From the NCBI GenBank assembly GCA_003049485.1, contig PYST01000060.1, positions 1 through 64,000 on the forward strand: 64,000 nucleotides of DNA. The letters are read 5' to 3'. Source of the stretch: Ophioceras dolichostomum. Its lineage: Eukaryota; Ascomycota; Sordariomycetes; Magnaporthales; Ophioceraceae. Numbering within the stretch: the first letter of the stretch is position 1; every line of letters begins with the position of its first letter. The notes below the pieces were generated by a model. It saw nothing but the letters and a program-made list of their open reading frames with translations. It was not told the DNA's origin and did no database searches. Of this stretch, positions 1-12,200 are shown piece by piece. A program made the translations under genes and the position numbers.

Positions 1-1862
1 GAAGAGGAGGGTGGAAGAGGGGGTCTCGTGGGCAGACCAGATTGGCCCGTCCGATTGCGCGCAGCTGGATCTTTCGACCGGGGGTGGGTCCAAACAACAG
101 AAGGGGCGGGCTCTCTGGGATTCCTTTCCTCGATTCCAGCGAGCCACCTCCCGCTTGTTCAATGCCCCAAGCCACACGCGATGGAACCAGGCACTGACCT
201 ATCCGTACCTGTATCCAGTAACTCTACCGCAAGGCAATGCAAACATGTCAGAACGCAAACACGCAAACACGCAAACAGGCTTGACAGGTAAACACGGAAG
301 GGGGAACAAACCCCGAAAACAACAAACATCATCGAGAAACGAAAACGAAAGAGACCTGACCACTGGCTGCTGACCACGGTCGTCGTGATGGGCCACACCC
401 CCAACGTGGCCACCCCCTGGCCTGCGTGCGGTCTCGTATGGTCTGCCTGTTCCTGATGCTATTCTTTCTTGAAACTGCAGTTTTGAGACTCGAACGAGGT
501 GGCCAAATCGGAGGTCGCTTCGTAATAATGGTCGGCGTCATGGGCCCTTAGAGCCCTGCATCACTGGCCGGTGCTGGGCCGCATCGGGCAGATAGATCAC
601 GTATTAAACCTCCCACGCCGCCCACCGCGCCGCCACCCGCCGCCCGACTGCCAGAGAACCTGCATCTGCCCCCTCTTTCTCTGAAAGGCTAACAGAAAGG
701 GGGGAATGAGGGGACGAGGAGTTGGAGGGCTGAGGAGGGAAAGGGTTAGATGTCAGTTAGGTTCATCTCGACAAGCAAGACGGGAAACGTTCCGACACAA
801 CCTGCATGCAAGGCACGGTGGCACCGAGGGAAAAGGAAAAAAGGGGGTGAGGGAGCCGGCATCAGGAGGTGGTTGAATATGTGATATGTTTGGTGGACGT
901 TCAATAGGGGGGTTGCGACGGTAGGTATTGGGCGAAAACGGAGTCGGAGCCGCGCCCGTATTCGCTAGGGGGCGCGTGAGCGTGGTAGACGAGGTAGCTT
1001 TCCAAGAATATCGATTCGATCATAAAAAAATATTGCCGGCGTGCCACGACAAAGGAAGTTTTCCTGGTCGGCCCTGTCGGGGCTTTTTGCCATGTTTCCT
1101 CCCTTTCAGAATTTTCTTTGCCTTTTCGGTCAGACGCGAAGCTGAAGCTTGTGACGGTCCCCACCAAACACTGGTCACATTGGGTCACAAGCGCTGAGAA
1201 GTGGCGGATATCGTCATCACCATCGGATTCGCTCGGAGGGTGATTCGAGAAGTTGAGTGGTGGGATGAGAATGAGATCGATGGACCAAAACAAAAATAAG
1301 TGGAAGAGGGGACCTAACGGACGGTTGTGGCTGCACCGAGACATGCAGTGGCGCCGCCAGTGGCTGTGGTACGATCCGTCTTCAGTTCGTTCGGAATAGG
1401 ATCTGAAACATTCCAGAGGCAGCAACGAAATGGTCTTCACGTGTGAGAAGATCAACACTTCCACTCGTTGAATGCATATCGCTTGTCTACGGATAACTAC
1501 GACGATATTTACTCTAAACGGGGCTATGCGACAAGGCGAGTAGCCCCAGTGAGGGCCTATTCAACCGGGCATTTTGCGTAGTCAGCTTTTAAAGATCAAG
1601 GCGACCAATCACAAAGCTGATTTCGTCATTGGCGCTTTTTTTCCCTCTGAAGTGAACAGCTTGCAGCATCACGACCATCGCACGGCTCTGTATTTGCACT
1701 CATGACACAGTTCAACTTTACCGTTCCGCCACCCACATTAAGGCTTGGCCACGTCAGTTAGCGGAGGCGGAACAACGCCTACGAGTTTCTTTTTTCGGGA
1801 TTCTTCGCTTCGATTTCGTCAGGTTTTCACCCTCTACCGGCCGTGTTCAGGCATAGCAGACC
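1..1862. other. Intergenic, no gene recognised; upstream of SEC62
   Basis: Open frames here (for example 901-1464 on the minus strand) have no recognisable domain, no consistent splice context and a composition like random GC-rich DNA. The last 200 bases before 1863 are pyrimidine-rich, as expected for the leader of the SEC62 gene. I see no RNA gene or repeat family beyond short A and G runs. Confidence 0.55.
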
Positions 1863-3236
1863 ATGTCGCAACCGTCACCCCAACCGGGCATGATGCCCCC
1901 TCCAGGCATGGCGATGCCCTCACCAGAGCAGATCGCAGCTATGCAGCGCCAAATCGCCATGGATGCGCAGAAGGCTGGAATGACCGTCCCCGAGTTCATC
2001 GAGCACATCAAGAAGCAGCAGATGCAGATGCAGATGAGACTAGCACAACAACAACAGCAACAGCAACAGGGCGGCGGGGGTGGAAACGATCAAAATCACA
2101 ACCACAACCACCAGCACCAGCACCAGCACCAGCATCCACAGCAGGGGCAGCCGCAACCGATTCAGCCAGGTCCGCCGAATCCTGTCGCCATCGCTCTTGC
2201 GAAGTTCCTCCGAAGCCAGGACCTCAAGCCCAGGACATGCATCCTGAATGGCGAGCGTAAGGACATGTTCAGAGGTATGGCCTCCCTCCCCCATCCATCC
2301 GTAGCGGGCGGCTCAGCTCGCCTAGCTCGCTTCTACCCCTTTCCATCCGCCCCTTAGGAACCTAACTAACGCTTTGGACGTCCCCCATGTGCTACAGTTA
2401 AGCGAGCATTGCGCGCGATCCAGTCTCCCGCGTATGAGAAGGCGCGGACGAAGAACCCCGCCCTCCCCGAGGTTACGGACCGAGCATCCCTCGAGAACTG
2501 CTTCAAGCTCCTGCCGCTCTCGATGCTCGCGCTCCGCGTGGACAAGGCCGATCCGCACGAGGGCCACGACCACGCACCCGCCAAAAAGACGAAGCGCGTC
2601 AAAGGCCTCTGGACCGTGCGGATAGTGCCGCAGCAGGACGCCGGAGACGACATGTACTACGTCTGGCTCTGGGAGGGCTCCCAGGTCATGCGCAAGGTCT
2701 ACGCCGCCCTCGTCTTGGTCGTCATCTTCGCCATCGTGCTCTACCCGCTGTGGCCGCTTAAGATGCGCCAGGGCGTCTACTACCTCAGCTGGGGCTTCCT
2801 TATTCTTCTGGGATTGTTCTTCGCCATGGCCATCTTCCGCGTCATCCTGTTCTGCGCCACCTACTTCATCACGCCTCCCGGGCTGTGGCTCTACCCCAAC
2901 CTGTGGGAGGATGTGTCGTTCCTAGACAGCTTCAAGCCCGTTTGGGCCTGGCACGAGGTCGGTTTTTGGTGACGACACCCTACAGAAGGATATGAGATTA
3001 TGATGCTAACTTTTTTGCCTTTCTCACCTTGACAGACCGGAAAAAAGAAGAAGAAGTCCAAGACCTCCGCTGGCGGATCCGGCACTGCGGACGCGGCGGC
3101 CCACTTCGCCGGAACTACGGGCCAACCGCTGCCTGCTTCTGCTACGACTACCGCCACCAGCACCCAAGTCGCCACGGCCCCGTCGCAGCGAGCTGGGTAC
3201 GTCGCGCCGCAAGTGGAGGAACTGGACTCCGACTAG
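1863..3236 (+). CDS. SEC62: Sec62, ER protein translocation subunit
   Basis: Sec62 is an ER membrane subunit that works with Sec61/Sec63 in post-translational import of secretory proteins. Exons 1863-2274, 2398-2957 and 3036-3236 give 390 residues, with phases 1 and 0. Residues 1-110 are Met/Pro/Gln-rich, with a Q tract at 62-69 and a His/Gln alternating tract at about 79-92. A conserved Sec62 domain follows (FLRSQDLK near 115, then a charged cytosolic part). Two membrane segments lie at about 238-256 and 263-290, and the motif TPPGLWLYPNLWED follows. The C-terminal tail is a Lys run (KKKKKS) and a Ser/Thr/Ala-rich end, EELDSD. The third exon has donor GTCGGT, which is weak, but the phase-0 join gives WHE-TGKKKKK, as expected for the family. 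The Lys tail after the second membrane segment agrees with a cytosolic C-terminus. The identification is firm; the length of the N-terminal low-complexity part may vary between relatives. Confidence 0.93.
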
Positions 3237-4467
3237 GTATCGGGTCGCTCTTGATTCTTCTCTTTGTAGCGGATTCCTCGTGCTGTGGATGAGCTGGGAC
3301 CTGGCGGCTGGGTGCTATCATTTCCAACATAACCTCTCTAGAAGTGGTGTGTCGGTGGTAGACTAAGTAGATCTTAGGCTGCCTCGTGAACCCCCAAGTC
3401 AGGGATACTTGAAAAGTGGAAGCGGCTTCTGTCGATAGCGCCCTTTGTACATTACTAGACTGACATATCGGATCTTCATTGCAAGGCGCAGTGGGTATAA
3501 CGGCTATCTTCTTGTAGACAGTCCTCTGTGCACGCTTTCTCTCAGCCTCGTGATGGTTCCCAAAACATATCTGCATCCCTCGCAATTCAAAACAGACAGG
3601 GGGACGCTCAGGCGTCCTGCCACGTAACGCCAGCGCGCACAGTGGCGCACCCGACACGGGGTTTCTGGATTTCTGACAGCTAGGGGCTGCCGATCGCGTG
3701 CGTGGGAGGGCGGCCCAGCCAGCGGATCGCGGGTTCCTGCATAAGGCGCAACCTATCGGCTCGCTTCATGGGGAGCGGAGAAACGAGGGGAGCGTTCATG
3801 ACGCTCGTAAACTTGTCGCAAAAAAAAAAGGTCGAGAAGGAAGAGAGATTTCTTTTTGGCTCTTGTTGTAATTGACTGCGGTCTTTTACAGTGATTTTTC
3901 CGTGAGTGGTGCTGCTGTCAAAATCGCTCGCTCCCTTCCTTTTTTTCCTTCGCTACTTTTCACTTCGGACCTGTCGGGATCACGACCACTCGTGGGGGTT
4001 GCTGGCTGCTGGCAGGGTTCCTGGGTGCGAAACAAGCAGCCGCAAAAACACAATTAAAAAAAAAAGCCACGAAGATAGGGCAAGCTCCTTCAGCTTTTCT
4101 CCTCCTCTCTTGCTCACTTGACCTAGCACCTAGTTTTCGTTTTGTCCCTCAAAGTCGGGCTTGCTGACCAAAAAAGAAAAGAAAAAAAAAAGATAATAAT
4201 AATCGCAACCAGAATGGAAAGAAAAATCCCGCCTGTCCCAGAGTTTTCCACCCCTTTTCACGCGAAAAATACCCAGTCAGCCAGCCTACCTATCACCTAA
4301 GGTGCCTACCGAGAGAAGAGAAGACTAAGAAGGAGAGGGGAAAAAAAGGAGGAAGAGATAGAGATGGGACGAAAAGTAAGACGCCTTTCTAACCCATTCC
4401 AATCTGGAGAGAAGAAGAAGATGATGATAACGACGATGAGGAGGAAAGAAGAGGATGTTTTCTGTTC
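3237..4467. other. Convergent intergenic region between SEC62 and the GNAT gene
   Basis: The stretch lies between two 3' ends. It contains A-rich runs (for example near 3820-3830, 4050-4065 and 4170-4200) and a short TACCTA/AAGGTGCCTA patch near 4285-4310. No coding pattern is visible on either strand. Confidence 0.55.
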
Positions 4468-5195
4468 TCAAGCAGGAAACAGCTCTTTGTACAGGATGGC
4501 CTGGTCCCGCTTGCGGCGGTCGGCAGGGCTGAAAGCGTAGTTCGGTACCCTGCCGGCCTCGGTGTATCCGAACTTCTGCATGGCGGCCTCGCCAACGCTA
4601 CCGGCCTCGGCCTCGGCGGTCTTTTTTGTTGCCGTTGCAGTTTACCGACAGCGAGCTGATCAGCTTTTGGATCTCTTCTTTTTTTTTTCAAATCTGACAT
4701 CTATCCCAAGTGGGCGAGAGAGGAGACAGTGTGTGTGAAAGAGAGGAAGGACAAGAAGAATAAAATTAAACTCACAACCAAAGTCCTCCCCCTCCGCGTC
4801 GCCTCCCCCTCCAGCGCACCAACGAGGATCCTTGCCCCTCCCTGCCGGCGGTACTTCGGGCTGACGAGCAGCGACTCCGCGACGGCGCGGAACGGGCTCG
4901 TCTCGGACGTCGGCAGGTCGAGCATGACGACGCCGACGAGCTCGGGCCCCTTCGCGCGCGAGCCCGGCTCGGACTCGTCCAGCAGCAGGAAGATGACGCG
5001 CCTGCCGGACCCGGCCTCGGCGATGCGCTCCTTCCACCAGGACAGCAGCTTCTCGTGGTTGAGAGGGGGGAGGAAGGGGCCGATCATGTGGTCGTGCGTG
5101 ATGCACATGCCGTGCAGGGCCGCGAGGTAGGGGACCAGGTGCGAGTGCGCCGCCGACGAGAAGACGTGGGGGGTTGCGGTCCCCGGCGGTGCCAT
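4468..5195 (-). CDS. GNAT-family N-acetyltransferase
   Basis: Exon 1 is 5195-4776 and exon 2 is 4620-4468, joined in phase 0 by a 155-bp intron (donor GTGAGT, A-rich acceptor ending AAAAAAG). The product has 190 residues. A GNAT core is visible. The beta4/motif A part is ELVGVVMLDL (86-95), followed by LLVSPKYRRQGGARIL at 109-124, which carries the acetyl-CoA pyrophosphate loop Q-G-G-A. The motif B region is AAMQKFGYTEAGRVPNYAFS in exon 2, and the protein ends ILYKELFPA. This resembles small cytosolic acetyltransferases of the type annotated near antibiotic or small-molecule acetyltransferases; the substrate cannot be told. An in-frame ATG lies upstream at 5426, but the start at 5195 (context ACAATGG) fits the family length better. 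The usual LDT after the RTLL strand is replaced by TAEAE. The length across the junction still matches the family, so the splice model is plausible. Confidence 0.8.
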
Positions 5196-6204
5196 TGTTG
5201 CTGTGGACGGAAAGTCTTCTATCGGGTTGGTTGTTTTCTTTTCTTTTTTTGGTTGTTGGCGTTGTTTTATCTCCTCTTGCTTTTGGGAAGGGATATTGTT
5301 CTTCGTCCCCGCCTTGATTTTTTGGAGAGAGGATGTGTGGCTGGTTGTCGTTGCCTTTCTCTCTTTTATAATGGCTGCTGCCGTTTCGTTTGCAAGACAA
5401 CTGAATCGCTCCCAAGTAGCCCGCACCGTCTGGTTCTTATTGATTCTTCGGTTTCTGTGTCCTCTTAATTCTCTCCCCCCGGTTCACCGGTCCCGTGGTC
5501 GACTCGTGCTGGTATAAGATCACAATCTCAGTATCCAATGATCCCTGTGGTGGTGGCACATGGCCTAGAACAGCCCCTCTCTCTCCCTCGCTCACATCAC
5601 CCATCAAATCCTGCCAAGTTCTCCGCTCGGCCCTTTCTAACGTGTGCTGGCTCGTTCTTCGTCCAACCCCCGAGACCAGCCGATGTGAGGGAGAGAAGTA
5701 AAAACCCATTCGTGCGGCTCAATTGGGCAGTTGGGTGGTTGCTTTCATGTTGTCTTTCCCTCCCCTCCCCTCCCTTCTCTTTACCTCCTCGGCATTGGAT
5801 GCTGGGTGCTTCGGTGCAACGTGGAGGGATTTGTGCCAATGGGAAGACGACCAATCGGGGCTGACAGGAAGACACAGATGGGCTACGTACAGTTTTTGGG
5901 TGTTGTAAGTGATTATATGGGGGCCGCCCAGGTTATCCAGGGCCAGTCGGAGTGACAACAGCGGCCAATTGGCGAGGGAGAGGGCGATAGGTCTCAAACG
6001 AAAACGGGCAGAAGCGAGAGGGCCTAGTAGCGGATGAGGGATGAATCTCTCTACTCTGTCAACAGCAACGAACCACTGGCCGACGGACGAGAGGACGATC
6101 CAGACCTTCTAGGTTTTGGGAGGGAGGGGGATCGTTGGGAGCTGCTTTAGAGTAGCAGCGATAGCGGGGAGCTTCAGAAGACTGGTTTCCAATCAGGTTC
6201 AAAC

Positions 6205-6237
6205 GAGGTTCCAATGAGGTTCCAATGAGGTTCCAAC
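6205..6237. repeat. 11-bp tandem repeat, three copies
   Basis: The unit GAGGTTCCAAT is repeated at 6205, 6216 and 6227, the last copy ending in C. A diverged copy (CAGGTTCAAAC) lies just upstream. Non-coding. Confidence 0.85.
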
Positions 6238-6486
6238 CAGAAGCTGGACGGATCAAATCTTGATGCTTGGCCGGCATGGAAGAGCTGCTGGGTTCCTGCG
6301 TTCCCCTTTTTAAGGCTGAAAGCTTCCTGGAGCTTCCTGTCATGCCCTGGAGTTGAACGTCAGAACTGCCGGCCCACGCAATTCTTATTTGACGCGGCCC
6401 ACGATGTAAAGATCAGAGGAAGTGGCCAGAGCTCCACCGTTGAGTTTTCACTTTTCACTTTTTCTGCGACCCGGAAAGTCTCGACG

Positions 6487-6516
6487 ATTGATGGGAATTG
6501 ATGGGAATTGATGGAA
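6487..6516. repeat. 10-bp tandem repeat, three copies
   Basis: The unit ATTGATGGGA is repeated at 6487, 6497 and 6507, the last copy ending in AA. Non-coding, about 250 bp from the 11-bp repeat. Confidence 0.85.
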
Positions 6517-7739
6517 ATTTTCTTTGCATGATACCCTTCCATCTGATCTCGTTGTCGCCGGTGCGCTACTTCCTCCATAGCCTATGGAGCAGTTGTATGT
6601 CTGTCACTCGGCCGGTGTCAACCCGAGAGTGAGCATCAACACGCCAACGCCAACCTGACGGGATATCGCATTAGCTCAACCATTCCGGCCATTGAGCCCT
6701 CACAGTCGCAGTATTCTGCGGCACCCTGCGGCTCAACACTTTCTTTTTCGGTTTTCTTCTAATTTCCTCACATTTCGCTTGCTCGCGTGTTTACCCGACC
6801 TCATCCGACATTCGCAGCGACTGCCGAGAGAGCTTGCATGGCGGGCTCGCATGGTGATGCATGTGTCGGCCGTCCAGATCCGAATTATACAGTCGTCATT
6901 CGTTACACCAACTTTCCCCTGTCGCGCCAGGTGGTGTTCCGGCTGCACCCAGATATTCCTTGGCAGACTTGGTATATCTCCACCAGCCCGACGTCCTGGC
7001 TTCTGGTCCTCTGGCTTCTTGTCCTTTTAACGTTCGAGATACCTCCTCCTCAGCCTCGTCGACCACAGGGCTATGCCGCTAGAGAGTTCCGGCCAGACCT
7101 AGGTACCTACCTGAAGGTTGCGTACACATTGACCGTCGCGCCTCTAACGCCATTCCTCTAGGCACCTTTGCTGCAAACGCGGTCTTGGCTTCGCTTCTCC
7201 CGTATTTTCCCCTTTCCCTTCGCTTCCTGTTGCCGTCTCCGCCAGCATTTCGAAGTCTGCGTGTTACCGCAGCTATCATCGGCAACGAGGGCGAGATAGG
7301 AGATTATAATAGAAGCTGATCCCAATAGAGAGCATCTTCCCGCCGGCCATCGGGTTTGATAATTTTAGCCAGATCTTCGGTGCGACCTCAGGCATGATGG
7401 GCATGACGGAAAGTCGAAGCTCAGTCGAATCTCAGTCACGATTCCTCCTTGTTCAACAGGCAAGGGCGTTTTCGATGCGCAGCCGACCACGAACGCTGTG
7501 GCTAGGAGCTTGTGCGGTGCCTTCGAAGAAAGATTTTTGGGTCCAAGTCCCACGTGTTGAAGCCGATGTCTTCCCGGAACGTCCCATGTCACAATGCTCC
7601 TGCCCGGCCGGCGTCCGGAGAGGATTCTTCCATTGCCGCTTCAGGTTTGACAGGACCACCGCGACGTCGGCGACCTATCGCCACCGCTACGGCCGAAATT
7701 ACATACTGATGCTCCTCCAGCCCATACCATCGCCTACCT

Positions 7740-7771
7740 GCTAGGTACCTAGAGGTAGGTAGGGAGGTAGT
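7740..7771. repeat. AGGTACCT/TAGGTAGG repeat cluster
   Basis: A palindromic GGTACC core is followed by TAGGTAGG units. It belongs to a dispersed family also seen at 12841-12855, 13631-13680, 34868-34905, 35946-35979, 36535-36575, 53513-53554, 53661-53700 and in an intron at 58668-58690. Confidence 0.7.
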
Positions 7772-9231
7772 ATGGACCTTAGGTGCGACAACATGTTGCT
7801 CCGACGTCGGATATGGACGAGGAAGGCGAAGAGTGGACGAAAACGACCGCGGCTCGAGGAGCAACAGGCTCAAGTAATGTAAGTCGGTTTGTCCCTGAGC
7901 TTCAAGTGCTGGGTATCAACATGCAGTCTAGGTCTCCCTCAGTCGAGAACGGTGCTCGAATCTGGCCCTTGACTACTGTAAGTCTACCAACCAACTCACG
8001 GGATCCAATCGTACCCAACAGCCACCTCGGCACTCCCGTCTGGACAGGTTTCCTCGAGTTGGACTTGCTCTCCCGAGTTTTGCGTTGCTTTGCTTCCTTG
8101 GCTTATCCAGGTGTGCTGCGGGTGAGACATTCGCTGAAGGACTAGCCCCACCTTATGAGGGCTGCACCAGAACTGACAGCAGAGCTACCCCTCACACCCC
8201 TCCCAACATGGCAATGAGGGGTTCATGACATCTGATTGTGATGAGATGCAAACTGTCGGAGCTCGCAAATATCTACCTCGATGTGGCTTCTGATTCGGCC
8301 GCCGATATTTAGATATAAGTGACCTATATACATGTAGCATCACTGACCGGTCCCATCAAACGCAGAGAATCTCAATCTCCAGAGGGACGGTACAAGCACC
8401 GGGCTGCACACGACCTCGTTCGACCAGATCAGAATGTACGTGTATTGCATGCTCAAGGTTGCTCATAGTTGCCCCAGGTCGCTCAATGTGGTAAAATTCA
8501 ATGACGCAAGCACCCAATCAAACCAAATTCCATCTAGGCCAGTGATTTACCTTCTCACACTTATCAGAAAGGGGTTAAACATGAAAGCGAGCTTTTCCAT
8601 CCTGCCATGTAGGCTTGCAGCCATTCACGGCCTGTGACGCTGTCCCCTTAAGGTTATGCAAGCGGGTTGCCTCCGCCAAATCCTGTTTCATCCTCAGCTC
8701 GCTCCTAGAGCTCCTTTTGGTTACGTTGCGTCGCAGTTTGGAGTGTTTTGCGGTGCGCCAGAATCAGGATATCGCACCACACCTCCATCTTTTCTTGCTT
8801 CGATCGATTGTTAGTTGTTATTACTCTTTTTCTTTCCTATTCATCTATTGTATCTGCTATCGTCGTCAGCCTCGGCATCCAACTTGTTTGCTTGAACTTG
8901 TTTGCTTCACCGCCGCGGCCTGCAGTTAGTGTGTCACTCCGTCATTGCCAACGGCGGCGTCACTGTGCTCGTGTGCCCGTTCTTGTTCTTGTTGGTGCCC
9001 TCCCCAATTCTTCAAAATCTCACAACTCTGGAGCTTAAGATCGACTTTCCTGGTACCATTCTTCCTTTTCTTTTTACTCACATCCTCTTGCCTAGTCCCT
9101 ACAATCTTACGTCCCCTGTGCTTCGGTTGCCACTGCTGAGTCCCAAGAGACACCAGACGTCGCCTTGTAAAAGAAGAAATCCTGGAGCGAAGAGGGCTCT
9201 AAAGCTCTAGGACAGCTCCGATATACCAACC

Positions 9232-12200
9232 ATGGATCGCTTCCTCCAGAAACTCGAGGACAAGTTCGACCAGCTCACCGGCCAGGAGTCGGAGGAGCAC
9301 TCCCACAACACTCAGGGCACAGAGGCCTGTGAGGACTCTCACCCGCAGGAGCAGAGCGCCAACCGGTATCACTCGTTCGCACCGCAGACCAGCGGCTCGC
9401 CGAAGTGGTATGTCGATGGCGCCTCGTACTTCTGGGCCGTCTCCGAGGCCATTGAATGTAAGTCAGACTGCTCTGCTCCTATCCTAAGGCGCAATTTGAA
9501 GTACTTGGCTTTACTTTAAAGAAAAGACGTTAAAGACGTAAAAGACGCAAGGAATCCGGCTAACCAGGGTCTTGACTATCCTCCGAAGCCGCTCGGGAGA
9601 CCATCTACATCCTGGACTGGTGGCTGAGTCCGGAGCTGTACCTGCGTCGGCCGCCTGCTCACAACCAGCAGTACCGGCTGGACAATATGCTGCAGGCTGC
9701 CGCCCAGCGAGGCGTGCAGGTCCGGATCATTGTGTACAAGGAAGTCCCTCAGGCATTGACCTGTGAGTAGTAAAAGCCCTGAAATCCGATCTTGATGATG
9801 CCTTGATGATGGAGGGCTGGATGCTAACTGCGTATTATTACACCTTGCCGCAGTGGACTCTGCCGTAAGGACGCCTTTTAGTGACCATACAAACACCCAA
9901 CCTAGGATAGAAGCCTGGGATAGAACCAGTAGCAGGCCGTCCCTAACCAGTCGAGGTGATGTACTAACCAATTTTACTACTTGGAATAATAGCACACCAA
10001 ACATCACCTAGAGGAGAAGCACCCCAACATCCGGGTCTTCCGTCACCCGGACCATCGCCCCAGTGCGACCGACATCAAGGAGGATATCGTCCAGTCGCTC
10101 CAGAACCTGTCCCTGGGCGCCTTCAGGCTCTCAACGCTGCCAAAGGACACGCTCAAGAATCTGTACGGAACTTCTGACGAGGTGGTTCTGTTCTGGGCCC
10201 ACCACGAGAAACTACTGGTGGTCGACTCCCATGTCGCATTCATGGGTGGTCTCGACATGTGTAAGTGCTCCTCTCACGTGTGAACAAGAGCCGAAGGACT
10301 ATGGTGTGCTGACTTGACTATTCTCCTGCTCCTCAGGCTTCGGAAGATATGACACGAACAGTAGGTTCATCCGCTGCTTGGACGTTCTCTTTGAGATTCT
10401 CATTGAGAAGCCCAAGAGCCCAAGTCTCGGGCCGTCCCAGGCCGTGCGGAAACTACTGTCGTCAGAGCTAACTCTCTCGCCGTGAAGGCCACCCGATCGC
10501 GGATGTCCATCCAGGAAATCTGGACGCCATCATTTTCCCGGGCCAGGACTACAACAATGCCCGCGTGTACGACTTTGAGAGCGTGGATAAGTGGGAGAAT
10601 AACAAGCGTGAGTTCATGAATCAATATCCTACGACCTGGGTATCGCGACATCTTTCCTAGGTATCATACATACCCGCGTAGAGCGACCGCTGATGTGAAC
10701 TTGGTTTATAGTCGACCGGACCAAGAGCTCCCGTATGGGCTGGTCCGACATCTCCATCAGCCTGAGCGGCGGCATCGTTAACAGCCTGCTCATCCACTTC
10801 ACGGAGCGATGGTAAGCACCCAAGCACTCCTTAACATCTTCTTCTGCCACGGCCTTGGCAACTTCGTCGATGTGAGCGAGTTCGTTGACCGACCTATCTA
10901 CCTCAACAAACAACACCGTGCAGGAACTTCATCTACAAGCAGAAGTATGAGGCCCGGACCGACTGCCACTACGAAATACTGCCGGCCCCTAGCGCCCACG
11001 TGCCTCCAGCGCAGCACCTGGTGCCTGAGGGCCAGCACAACTTCCCTGGACTGCACCATCACTTCCGTCAGCACTTCAGCCGCTTCCTCTCCGGCGACTT
11101 CGGCGGCGAGGGGCGTGGAGATGGAGACTCGTACAACCGCGACGACAGCGGCGGGCAGGAGAACGTGCACATCCAGCTGGTGCGCAGCGCGTGCCCGTGG
11201 TCGTCGGGCCTGCCGACGGAGCACTCCATCGCCAACGCGTACATCGAAGCCATAACCAACGCGCAGCACTTCGTCTACATCGAGAACCAGTTCTTCATCA
11301 CGGCCACGTCGGACGAGCAGAAGCCCGTCGAAAACAAGCTCGGCGCCGCCATCGTGTCCCGCATTGTGCGGGCCCACCAGGCCGGCGAGGCGTTCTACGT
11401 CTTCGTGCTCATGCCGGCCGTCCCCGCCTTCGCGGGCGACCTCAAGTCCGACGGCGCGCTCGGCACGCGTGCTATCATGGAGTTCCAGTACAACAGCATC
11501 TGCCGCGGCGGGCACAGCATCATCCAGGCCGTGGCCGCTGCGGGCGTCGACGACCCGGCCCGCTACATCGGGTTCTACAACCTGCGCAACTACGACCGCA
11601 TCAACGTCAGCGCCACCATCCAGCAGGCCGAGCAGCGGAGCGGCGTCTCTTACGAGGCTGCCCGTCAGGAGTTCGACGATGCTGTCGAGAGCGGCTATGA
11701 CGAGTACGGCCGGCAGCCCGAGCACGGCAGACTGGGCGACCAGTACCATCGTTATCAGGAGGCGGCGTCTCGTTCGCAGGACCGCACCGTAAGACTCCTA
11801 AACATCAACCCGGCCTCTTTCTCCTATCTCCTATCTCTATCCCTATCTCTCTCCCCTTTGCGGCTTTTCAAAGAGCTAACTCACTAACATGGACGCCAAA
11901 CACCAAATCCCTCCTCAGTGGGATTCCGTCAGCGCCTGCTACATGGACGCCGGTCCAGATCTGCATTCGATCCCCTGGGCCGGCGCGCCCGACGCCGAGC
12001 TCGACGCCTTCGTCTCGGAGGAGCTCTACATCCACTCCAAGGTCCTCATCGCCGACGACCGGCTCGTCATCTGCGGCTCCGCCAACCTCAACGACCGCTC
12101 CCAGCTGGGCAGCCACGACTCCGAGATCGCCGTCGTGATCGAGGACCCCACCCCCGTGCGCTCCGCCATGAACGGCCAACCCTTCACGGCCTCCCGCTTC

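Larger units (their letters stand above)
5196..9231. other. 4 kb gene-free divergent region
   Basis: The region lies between the 5' ends of the GNAT gene and phospholipase D. I searched both strands and found no exon chain with domain-like sequence. It holds two short tandem repeats (6205-6237 and 6487-6516) and TAGGTA/AGGTACCT patches near 7097-7112 and 7740-7771. A CT-rich leader runs up to the PLD start (about 8780-9150). The open frames at 6787-7161 and 7394-7744 look accidental. Confidence 0.5.

Noticed and set aside
901..1464. 187-residue minus-strand frame
   Set aside because: No recognisable motif and no consistent gene structure; it lies in the SEC62 upstream region.
10898..11749. 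283-residue minus-strand frame opposite phospholipase D
   Set aside because: It is a shadow of PLD exon 8: GC-rich third positions keep the opposite frame open. No domain and no start context.
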